From: JBFLYZ01 sp040756415
GTDB taxonomy: Bacteria; Bacteroidota; Bacteroidia; JADZBD01
Direction of reading: 5' to 3'
Assembly: GCA_040756415.1 (NCBI GenBank)
Contig: JBFLYZ010000045.1
Span: forward strand, 1-30,159
DNA length: 30,159 bases
The translations under genes and the position numbers were made by a program. Positions 23,980 through 30,159 of this stretch are shown piece by piece. Position 1 is the first letter of the stretch. Each line of letters opens with the position of its first letter. The notes under the pieces were generated by a model. That model did not search any database. It was not told where the DNA came from and was given only the letters and a program-made list of their open reading frames with translations.

Positions 23980-24942
23980 ATGCGTGAGCTGCTTGTGCCA
24001 GAAGGAAAATCGCCTGTGCTGGATGATGTTTCGTCCGCGGTCATCCGCACCCTTATCTACTTCGATGTTTTCCATTACCCGCTGAGCGCTGACGAGGTGT
24101 TTGCGAACTGCAGCGGCATCCGCCTTACCGAAACACAGGCCGCTGCTGCCCTCGGGGAATTGTGCGGAAGGGGCCTGGTCGGGAGAAAGGATGGTTATTA
24201 TTTTTTGAAAGGCAAAGAGGCCATTGTGGAGCGCAGGATCAGCGGAAGCGTGCTGGCCGAAGAGTTCGCCATACGTGCCCGCAAATATCACCGGCTGATC
24301 AGTTCCTTTCCTTTTGTGCGCTGTGTATGCATATCCGGTTCTCTTTCCAAAGGCTATATGGACAAGAACAGCGATGTGGATTACTTCATCATCACTGCGC
24401 CCGGCAGGCTGTGGCTGAGCCGTACCCTGCTGGTGCTGTTCAAGAAGATATTCCTGTTCAACTCCAGAAAATATTTTTGCGTCAACTATTTCATCGATGA
24501 GGATTCGCTGGAGATCCCCGAAAAGAACCTGTTCACGGCAACCGAGCTCAGCTACCTGCTTCCCGTCTATAATTACGAGCTGTATAGCGCGCTGATCATG
24601 AAGAACGGCTGGTGCCGCGAGTTCTATCCCAACAAGCGCATTGTGCGCCACACCATGAACATACCCTACGGTAAGGGGCGGGGCAAGCGCCTGGCGGAGT
24701 GGCTGCTGGGCGGATGGCTGGGCGAGCGGCTGGACACCCTGTGCCTGAAGCTGACGCTGAAGCGATGGAAAAAAAAGTTCGGGTACCTGCCTGGCGAGGA
24801 GTTCGAGATCAACCTCCGCTCGCGGAAAAATATTTCCAAGCACCATCCGCAGGGCTTCCAGTTCCAGGTGCTGAGGCGCTTCGGTGAAGGGCAAAAGCTG
24901 TTCGAACAGGAGAGCGGAATGCTGTTATCTAAAACACAGTGA
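23980..24942 (+). CDS. winged-helix plus nucleotidyltransferase-domain protein
   Basis: A 320-residue protein. Residues about 15-85 look like a winged-helix unit (IRTLIYFDVFHYPLSADEV, then LGELCGRGLVGRKDGYYFL). Residues about 115-160 carry a MNT/kanamycin-type nucleotidyltransferase active site: Gly120-Ser121 in SGSLSKGYMDKNSDVDYF, with Asp132 and Asp134 as the metal-binding pair. A hydrophobic, basic helical region follows (RLWLSRTLLVLFKK, later KGRGKRLAEWLLGGWL), which may contact membrane. The family transfers a nucleotide to a sugar, antibiotic or protein; the acceptor is unknown. It is 4 bases from the second radical SAM gene and preceded by its own -7 box. The HTH could instead be a substrate-recognition domain. 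Confidence 0.78.
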   Translation: MRELLVPEGKSPVLDDVSSAVIRTLIYFDVFHYPLSADEVFANCSGIRLTETQAAAALGELCGRGLVGRKDGYYFLKGKEAIVERRISGSVLAEEFAIRARKYHRLISSFPFVRCVCISGSLSKGYMDKNSDVDYFIITAPGRLWLSRTLLVLFKKIFLFNSRKYFCVNYFIDEDSLEIPEKNLFTATELSYLLPVYNYELYSALIMKNGWCREFYPNKRIVRHTMNIPYGKGRGKRLAEWLLGGWLGERLDTLCLKLTLKRWKKKFGYLPGEEFEINLRSRKNISKHHPQGFQFQVLRRFGEGQKLFEQESGMLLSKTQ

Positions 24943-24946
24943 TCGG

Positions 24947-26413
24947 ATGAAAGTACTGATCACCCATTCGTATTTTCTGCGTTTTGATCCCAAGCAGTGG
25001 AAGCTGGGTCAGCCCTATCCGCCACTGGCTCCCTTGTTTGCGGCATCGCTGCTGCGCAGCAAGGGCTTCGACCCTGCTTTTTTCGATACCATGTTCTGCA
25101 GGGGCCCTGCAGAGATAGGGCCGGTGCTGAAAAAGGAGCGCCCGGACCTGCTCGTGATCTATGATGACGGCTTTAACTACCTGACCAAAATGTGCCTCAC
25201 GAATATGAGGGAGGCCGCCTTCAGCATGGCCGGACTGGCTAAACAGGCGGGCATACGGGTAGCCGTCTCCAGCTCTGACGCAACCGACCACACGGAGAAG
25301 TACCTGGATAAGCAGGCCGATTTCATTATCCGGGGCGAAGCCGAGCATACCCTGGCTGAGCTGGCCTGTGAGCTGAGGTCGGGCGGTAGTTCATTCGATA
25401 AGATTGACGGGCTGGCGTATAGAAAAAACGGCATAACGGTTAAAACGGCCCCCCGGGAGATCATGCGCGAACTGGATGAGCTGCCTCTGCCGGCCTGGGA
25501 CCTGATCGATATCGAACCTTACCGCAAGACCTGGCAGCGGCACAATGGTTATTTCTCGCTTAACTTCGTGACCACCAGGGGTTGTCCTTTCAAATGCAAC
25601 TGGTGCGCCAAGCCCATTTACGGGAATCGCTACAATTCCCATTCGCCCGCTTACGTGGTCAGGGCCCTGAAGCAGTTGGTGGATAAGTACAGGCCCGATC
25701 ATTTTTGGTTCAGCGATGATATTTTTGGCTTGAAGCCTAAATGGATCGGGGAGTTTGCTTCGCTGGTAAGGCAGGAAAAGCTCGGTATACGCTTTAAGAT
25801 ACAATCGCGGGTCGACCTGCTGCTGGAAGACGATAATATAGCCGCGCTTGCCCGGGCCGGCTGCGAAACGGTTTGGGTGGGAGCTGAAAGCGGCTCGCAA
25901 AAGATACTGGACGCGATGGAGAAAGGAACAAAGACAGAGCAGATCTACCGCGCAACCGCACTGCTGAAAAAGCACGGCATACGGCCCGCTTTTTTCATCC
26001 AGTTCGGCTACCCGGGAGAAACGCTGGAGGATATCGATCAGACCATGCGGATGCTGAAAGAGCTGCTCCCTGATGATATCGGCATTTCGGTATCCTATCC
26101 TTTGCCGGGAACCGGCTTTTACGAACGCGTGCGGAATGAGCTGAAGGAAAAAGCGAACTGGACGGATTCTGACGACCTGGCCCTGATGTTCCGCAGCACC
26201 TATTCGCCCCGCTTCTATAAGCAGCTTCACCGCTATGTGCACAAGAATTACCGGAAATACCAGGGCATCGATAATCTCAGGAAGCTGGTGAAAATGAAGA
26301 TCGGTCCCGGCAGGGGCAACCTGCGCAGGGCCCTTGCTTCGTTCTATTTCATCCCGGCTTCGTATATTGAAAAACAAAAACTGGAGGCGTACAGGCATGA
26401 TCAGGCAGGCTGA
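24947..26413 (+). CDS. B12-binding-domain-type radical SAM protein (copy 2)
   Basis: A 488-residue protein with an N-terminal Rossmann region (about 1-150; MKVLITHSYFL, PYPPLAPLFAASLL, RGEAEHTL) and a radical SAM barrel with CPFKCNWC (Cys213, Cys217, Cys220), HFWFSDDIFGLK, VWVGAESGSQKILDAMEKG and QFGYPGETLEDI. The GGPE motif that normally closes the B12-fold is replaced by SSSDATDH, and no DxHxxG is present. So cobalamin binding is doubtful. It is a close paralog of copy 3 (27194-28567). ATG 24947 was chosen over an upstream in-frame ATG at 24884, which lies inside the preceding gene. It overlaps the next methyltransferase by 17 bases. Confidence 0.87.
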   Translation: MKVLITHSYFLRFDPKQWKLGQPYPPLAPLFAASLLRSKGFDPAFFDTMFCRGPAEIGPVLKKERPDLLVIYDDGFNYLTKMCLTNMREAAFSMAGLAKQAGIRVAVSSSDATDHTEKYLDKQADFIIRGEAEHTLAELACELRSGGSSFDKIDGLAYRKNGITVKTAPREIMRELDELPLPAWDLIDIEPYRKTWQRHNGYFSLNFVTTRGCPFKCNWCAKPIYGNRYNSHSPAYVVRALKQLVDKYRPDHFWFSDDIFGLKPKWIGEFASLVRQEKLGIRFKIQSRVDLLLEDDNIAALARAGCETVWVGAESGSQKILDAMEKGTKTEQIYRATALLKKHGIRPAFFIQFGYPGETLEDIDQTMRMLKELLPDDIGISVSYPLPGTGFYERVRNELKEKANWTDSDDLALMFRSTYSPRFYKQLHRYVHKNYRKYQGIDNLRKLVKMKIGPGRGNLRRALASFYFIPASYIEKQKLEAYRHDQAG

Positions 26414-27197
26414 ACTATTTGATGAGGCCGCAAAGGTGTACGATGCGGAGTTTACTCATTCGGCTATCGGCAAGCTGCAGCGCGGGCGGGTATGGCACTA
26501 CCTGTCGGAATACCTGCCGCTGCGAAAGCTGAGCATACTGGAGGTGAACTGCGGAACCGGAGAGGATGCCATCTGGATGGCGCGCAAGGGCCATTCGGTC
26601 ACGGCTACGGATATCTCGGCCGGCATGATCACCGTTTGCCAGGGTAAACAGATCATTTACGGGCTGAACAACCTGGTTTTCGAGAAGGCCGGTTTTTTTG
26701 ATGTGGCCCATCTGTACATGGGGCGCAGGTTCGATGTGATCTTTTCCGATTTCGGGGGACTGAACTGCGTGGATGATGAAGAGCTGTTCGTGCTGTCAGG
26801 CCGTTTTTCTTCCCTGCTCTATGAAAAAGGCAAGCTGATCATCGTTGTCATGGGCCGGAAATGCCTCTGGGAGCAGCTCTACTTCCTGTCGCGCTTGTCG
26901 TTCAGCAAGGCCTTCCGCAGAAAGCGCAGGGCGGGCGTTTCGGCCAACATTGGCGGCAAGAGCATATTCACCCACTATTATTCGCCTTCCGATATCGAGG
27001 CCCTTTTCGGGGAGCATTTTAACGTGGTGCGCAAGCGGCCTGTCGGCTTTGCCATCCCGCCATCGTACATGGAAAAATTTTTCGAACGCAGGCCCCGCCT
27101 GCTGAACTTCCTCGGCCGGATGGAACGGTTCTTCGGAAACCTTTCTTTTCTCGCCAACCGGTCCGATCATTATATCATAGAGCTGGAGAAAAAATGA
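26397..27197 (+). CDS. class I SAM-dependent methyltransferase
   Basis: A 266-residue methyltransferase of the UbiE/Methyltransf_25-like group. It begins with the usual FDEAAKVYDAEFTHS block; motif I is ILEVNCGTGEDAIWMA (47-62, with Asn51 where Gly is more common), motif II TATDISAGMI, and FDVIFSDFGGLNCV covers motif IV. The C-terminal 100 residues are basic and aromatic (FRRKRRAGVSANIGG), suggesting a lipid or membrane-linked substrate. ATG 26397 lies inside the end of radical SAM copy 2 (17-base overlap), and its stop overlaps the start of copy 3 (ATGA). Tight overlaps on both sides mean the three proteins are translated together and probably act in sequence. Confidence 0.85.
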   Translation: MIRQAELFDEAAKVYDAEFTHSAIGKLQRGRVWHYLSEYLPLRKLSILEVNCGTGEDAIWMARKGHSVTATDISAGMITVCQGKQIIYGLNNLVFEKAGFFDVAHLYMGRRFDVIFSDFGGLNCVDDEELFVLSGRFSSLLYEKGKLIIVVMGRKCLWEQLYFLSRLSFSKAFRRKRRAGVSANIGGKSIFTHYYSPSDIEALFGEHFNVVRKRPVGFAIPPSYMEKFFERRPRLLNFLGRMERFFGNLSFLANRSDHYIIELEKK

Positions 27198-28567
27198 AGG
27201 TGCTGCTCACCCACGGCTATTTCCTGGAAGAAGACGTCAAAGAGCAGGAGATCATGCGGCCCTATCCTCCGCTCGGCCTGCTGTACATCTCCGCTTACCT
27301 GGAAAAGAACGGCTTTCCCTGCCGGGTCTTCGACAGCACGTTTGCCTCGTTCGGCCGGCTGAAGGCCTGCCTGGAGAACGAGCAGCCCGATCTGATCGGC
27401 ATTTACGTGAACCTGATGACCAAGCTGAACGTGCTGCGCATCATGGAGTTTATCAGAAAGCACCCGCGGCTGAACGATAAAAAGATAGTGCTCGGTGGTC
27501 CCGAGGTGCGCAGCCACGCCCGTGAATTTTTGAGCCGCGGGGCGGATATCGTTGTGCTGGGGGAGGGAGAAGAGACCATGCTGGAGCTGCTCGGACATTT
27601 TTCGTCAGCGGCACCAAAACCGCTTTCCGCCATTACAGGCATCAGCTACCGTACCCCGGGCGGTGAATGGGTCACCACGCCTGAACGCGCCCTGATCAGC
27701 GCGGTCAGCAGCCTTCCCCTGCCTGACCGGGAAAAGATAGACCTGCCCCGCTACTTCCATGCCTGGAAGGCCCGGCACGGCTACAGCTCGCTGTCGGTAA
27801 GCACCATGCGCGGTTGTCCCTATACATGCAAATGGTGCAGCCGCTCGGTCTACGGGCTGAGTTACCGCAGGCGCGATCCCGCCCATGTGGCGGATGAGCT
27901 GCAGGAGCTCATGAGGGAATATCAGCCCGATATGTTCTGGTTCGTGGATGATGTGTTCACGATCAGCCACAAATGGCTTAAGGACTTTGCCAGCGAGCTA
28001 AACGCCAGGCGCCTGCGCATCCGTTATGAGTGCATTACGCGTGCCGACCGGATGAACGCGGAAGTGGTACGGCTGCTGAAAGAAAGCGGCTGCCACCGGG
28101 TTTGGATTGGCGCTGAGAGCGGTTCGCAAAAAGTACTGGATGCCATGGACAGGCGTGTGAAGGCCGGGCAGGTGAGGGAGATGATAGCGCTTTCAAAGCG
28201 GCACGGTATTGAGTCGGGCACCTTCATTATGCTGGGTTACCCGGGCGAAACGCAGGCGGATATAGAGACCACCATAGCTCACCTGAAGCTATCCAGGCCC
28301 GATATGTACACCATCACCCTGGCTTATCCCATAAAAGGCACTGCTTTTTACCAGGAAGTGGAGGACCGTTTCCTTGACCGGCTGGATTGGGATAAGAGCA
28401 CCGACAGGGATATTGACTTCAAAAGGACCTATACCCGCAAATATTACGATCATGCCGTGCGCCTGGTGTACAACGAGGTGGAATTTTCAAGGAGCGGCAA
28501 GCTGAAGCACAAGCTTAAAGCCCTGCTTTCGAGGGGAGGGATGCTGCTGGAGCGGATGAGAGCTTAA
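27194..28567 (+). CDS. B12-binding-domain-type radical SAM protein (copy 3)
   Basis: A 457-residue protein built like copy 2: MKVLLTHGYFL start, RPYPPLGLLYISAYL, a B12-fold closing with LGGPEVRSHAREFL and LGEGEETMLELL, then a radical SAM barrel with CPYTCKWC (Cys208, Cys212, Cys215), MFWFVDDVFTIS, VWIGAESGSQKVLDAMDRR and MLGYPGETQADI. Unlike copy 2 it keeps GGPE and GEGE, so its N-terminal fold looks intact, though DxHxxG is still missing (VFDSTFASFGR). Similar genes are often annotated as Mg-protoporphyrin cyclase-like, which is not supported here by any pigment gene. It is the last gene of the run; the next gene has a separate -7-like box 5 bases after this stop. Confidence 0.88.
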   Translation: MKVLLTHGYFLEEDVKEQEIMRPYPPLGLLYISAYLEKNGFPCRVFDSTFASFGRLKACLENEQPDLIGIYVNLMTKLNVLRIMEFIRKHPRLNDKKIVLGGPEVRSHAREFLSRGADIVVLGEGEETMLELLGHFSSAAPKPLSAITGISYRTPGGEWVTTPERALISAVSSLPLPDREKIDLPRYFHAWKARHGYSSLSVSTMRGCPYTCKWCSRSVYGLSYRRRDPAHVADELQELMREYQPDMFWFVDDVFTISHKWLKDFASELNARRLRIRYECITRADRMNAEVVRLLKESGCHRVWIGAESGSQKVLDAMDRRVKAGQVREMIALSKRHGIESGTFIMLGYPGETQADIETTIAHLKLSRPDMYTITLAYPIKGTAFYQEVEDRFLDRLDWDKSTDRDIDFKRTYTRKYYDHAVRLVYNEVEFSRSGKLKHKLKALLSRGGMLLERMRA

Positions 28568-28572
28568 ATTGC

Positions 28573-28580
28573 TAATTTCG
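28573..28580 (+). promoter_or_regulatory. -7-like box before the lipoprotein gene
   Basis: TAATTTCG matches TAnnTTTG at 7 of 8 positions and ends 16 bases before ATG 28597, in the 29-base gap after radical SAM copy 3. No -33 TTG at usual spacing is seen. Confidence 0.35.
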
Positions 28581-28596
28581 CACAGAGAAATCAGCC

Positions 28597-29196
28597 ATGC
28601 GTATACAGGTTATTTCAGTCATCGTATTCTTTTGCTTATGGTCATGCGGTCAGCCGGGAGGCAGCGACAGGCAGGAAATAGCAAACGGGGATTCCGCTGC
28701 GGCCGATACCGTTGATGCTTTCAGCATTCGCTTCGGTGAAATGATCAGGGCCATGCAGGTGCAGGACGAAAAGAAAGTGGATAGCTTTATTTCTCCCCAG
28801 TACGGTTTGCTCATCATCGAATCGGAGGGCGCCATGCCCTATTTCCATATCCAATCGGGCAGCGATGCGAGCTTCCGCAACTGTTTTGAGAAGGTTTGCG
28901 GCATCACGGCCTATGACGGGGAGCTGAAAAAAGAGCGGCTGCCGGTGATCGATTGCGATAAAGAGAATTTTTACAGCAAAACGGGTTCTTTTGTGCAGGA
29001 TACCAATAAGCTGGCCTCGAGCGAGATATGGAAATACGGGAACTTAAGCCCCGAGGACCAGAAGTTTGCGGAGAAGGCCATCATGAGCGTGGGAAAAACG
29101 GTGATCGTTACCAGCGGGCATACGTATTATTTCTCCTTTTACCGCGATCAATGGTACCTGACCATTATCGATGCCCGCAGGCCCTGCAACGCTTAA
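28597..29196 (+). CDS. uncharacterised lipoprotein
   Basis: A 199-residue protein with a lipoprotein signal peptide: a hydrophobic core (VISVIVFFCLWSC) with lipobox LWSC, so Cys17 would be acylated. A Ser/Asp/Ala-rich linker follows to about 40, then a globular part with paired cysteines (FRNCFEKVCG, VIDCDKEN) and the end SFYRDQWYLTIIDARRPCN. The latter resembles small solute-binding or DUF-type periplasmic domains, but I do not recognise a family. It lies downstream of the radical SAM run with its own promoter-like box, so membership of that pathway is uncertain. Its stop overlaps the convergent saccharopine-dehydrogenase gene by 3 bases. Confidence 0.7.
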   Translation: MRIQVISVIVFFCLWSCGQPGGSDRQEIANGDSAAADTVDAFSIRFGEMIRAMQVQDEKKVDSFISPQYGLLIIESEGAMPYFHIQSGSDASFRNCFEKVCGITAYDGELKKERLPVIDCDKENFYSKTGSFVQDTNKLASSEIWKYGNLSPEDQKFAEKAIMSVGKTVIVTSGHTYYFSFYRDQWYLTIIDARRPCNA

Positions 29197-30159
29197 TTCA
29201 TCTGCTTTTCCTGGAACCTGATCCCGTTATCGGCCAGCTCTTTCAGCACGGGCGTATAGATCTCTTTCAGCACAGGTATCACCACACCGCGCGCTTTGAT
29301 CTTTCCCTGCAGGATTAGCTTTACACAGATGGCCAGGGGCAGGCCCACGGTCTTGGCCATGGCGGTATAAACCTGGTCGTCACCGATCACCACCAGCGAG
29401 GATTTCACTTTTCTTATCTCCTTCTTTTTGTTGCGGGTCTCGAAGATGTGCTGCATCACGATCATGTCTTTGTCATGGGGCTTCAGCGCCCATTTCTCTT
29501 CCAGGAGCTCCTGCAGGATCTGCGCGGGGGTGGCGTTCTTGAGCGGAATCTTCCTGTCAGAGAAGATGCCCAGCCATTCAAGGCGGGAGAAGACCTCGGA
29601 GTTGCCGTGTATCTGGGCGGCCAGGTCGGCCGTGATGACCGGGTTCAGGCGGTGAATAAGCTGTTCCCAGGTAAGCTGGTCTGAATCGGGTATACTTTTG
29701 GTGTCATCGGTCAGCCCGAGCCGTATCAGTGCGTTCCAGGCCCTGCAAAAGCCGGGCATGCGCAGGGTGCCGCGCAGCAGGGTAGGGATCTCCTCCAATC
29801 CGTAGGGTTGGCGGTAAGACAGCGAGTCGCGGTTGGCATAGGCTTCAAAGCGGCCGTAACCGCTCACTTCAATGGTCTCGGTCTGCTCGAAAAGCTTTTC
29901 GTACGGAATGGTCTTCAGCGCGCCTTGTTCCAGGTATTGCGCATCGCCTCCCTGGCCGGCCAGCACCACGTTGCGCGGATTCCAGGAGAATTTGTAACCC
30001 CAGGGATTGTCATTGCTTTCGGGAGCCACCAGCCCCCCGCAATACGAGCGAAAGGAAAGGATCTCTTCGCCTGCTTTTTTGAAGCCATCGATCAGTTGCA
30101 TGGCGCTCATGTGGTCTATGCCGGGATCGAGGCCCGCTTCGTTCAGAAAGATCAGCCCC
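29193..30159 (-). CDS. saccharopine dehydrogenase/reductase-type protein, 5' end outside the window
   Basis: The frame stays open to the right edge, so the N-terminus, including the NAD(P)-binding Rossmann start, is missing. The last codons before the edge encode LNEAGLDPGIDHMSAM, the saccharopine-dehydrogenase-type signature, followed by FRSYCGGLVAPESNDNPWGYKFSW and NPRNVVLAGQGG. Saccharopine reductases couple glutamate and aminoadipate semialdehyde in lysine metabolism; bacterial homologs also act in lysine catabolism or polyamine (carboxynorspermidine) synthesis. About 320 residues of the catalytic and C-terminal region are visible. An internal ATG at 30110 would be too short a start. It converges with the lipoprotein gene with a 4-base overlap and no terminator. 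Confidence 0.88.
   Translation of the reverse strand, partial: GLIFLNEAGLDPGIDHMSAMQLIDGFKKAGEEILSFRSYCGGLVAPESNDNPWGYKFSWNPRNVVLAGQGGDAQYLEQGALKTIPYEKLFEQTETIEVSGYGRFEAYANRDSLSYRQPYGLEEIPTLLRGTLRMPGFCRAWNALIRLGLTDDTKSIPDSDQLTWEQLIHRLNPVITADLAAQIHGNSEVFSRLEWLGIFSDRKIPLKNATPAQILQELLEEKWALKPHDKDMIVMQHIFETRNKKKEIRKVKSSLVVIGDDQVYTAMAKTVGLPLAICVKLILQGKIKARGVVIPVLKEIYTPVLKELADNGIRFQEKQMN

Noticed and set aside
21786..28567. bacteriochlorophyll or hopanoid-modification pathway
   Set aside because: BchE- and HpnP-type annotation is commonly transferred to such radical SAM proteins, but no pigment or hopanoid gene is visible here.

Overview
The window looks like a chromosomal segment of a Bacteroidota bacterium, probably an uncultured or environmental lineage with fairly high GC. 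The evidence is two secreted proteins with type B type IX secretion (T9SS) C-terminal domains, a PorP/SprF outer-membrane protein, a PorV/PorQ-like barrel, several Bacteroidota-type -7 promoter boxes (TAnnTTTG) close to start codons, and mostly weak Shine-Dalgarno sequences. Genus or family cannot be fixed from what is visible.

Region 1 (1-3621, +): a large multidomain CotH-type surface protein with a T9SS sorting domain, followed 11 bases later by its likely secretion partner of the PorP/SprF family. Region 2 (3622-4819): an AT-rich patch with a lone Abi_2/HEPN abortive-infection-type gene behind a long, promoter-rich leader; it looks horizontally acquired. Region 3 (4830-7165, -): a small membrane protein, an intergenic palindrome with CGCAAAGG-type repeats, a periplasmic protein resembling an isolated SecD P1-head domain, and a MATE exporter. 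Region 4 (7282-9186, +): a second T9SS type B protein with SprB-like and PKD repeats.

Region 5 (9212-12622, -): an operon of purE, a PorV-like outer-membrane barrel and a helix-hairpin-helix plus beta-barrel protein. Region 6 (12737-19073, +): a seven-gene run with gaps of 12 bases or less, or overlaps: hpt, adk, obg, PAP2 phosphatase, fluoride channel crcB, PafA-like alkaline phosphatase and a GT87 glycosyltransferase. The adenylate kinase carries a roughly 120-residue, extremely basic, histone-H1-like tail. The run ends in a 36-base convergent overlap with a GT9 heptosyltransferase-type gene (19038-20186, -).

Region 7 (20263-28567, +) is the most interesting part: a GT39-like membrane glycosyltransferase, then radical SAM / methyltransferase / winged-helix nucleotidyltransferase / radical SAM / methyltransferase / radical SAM genes, nearly all overlapping or within 4 bases. 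The second and third radical SAM proteins are clear paralogs around a methyltransferase. Beside GT9 and GT87 genes this suggests an uncharacterised pathway that builds or modifies a lipid, glycan or small molecule. The window closes with a small lipoprotein and, convergent to it, a saccharopine-dehydrogenase-type gene cut by the right edge.

No tRNA, rRNA, CRISPR array, insertion sequence or origin was recognised, and no gene-free stretch exceeds 300 bases (the longest is 3622-3910).
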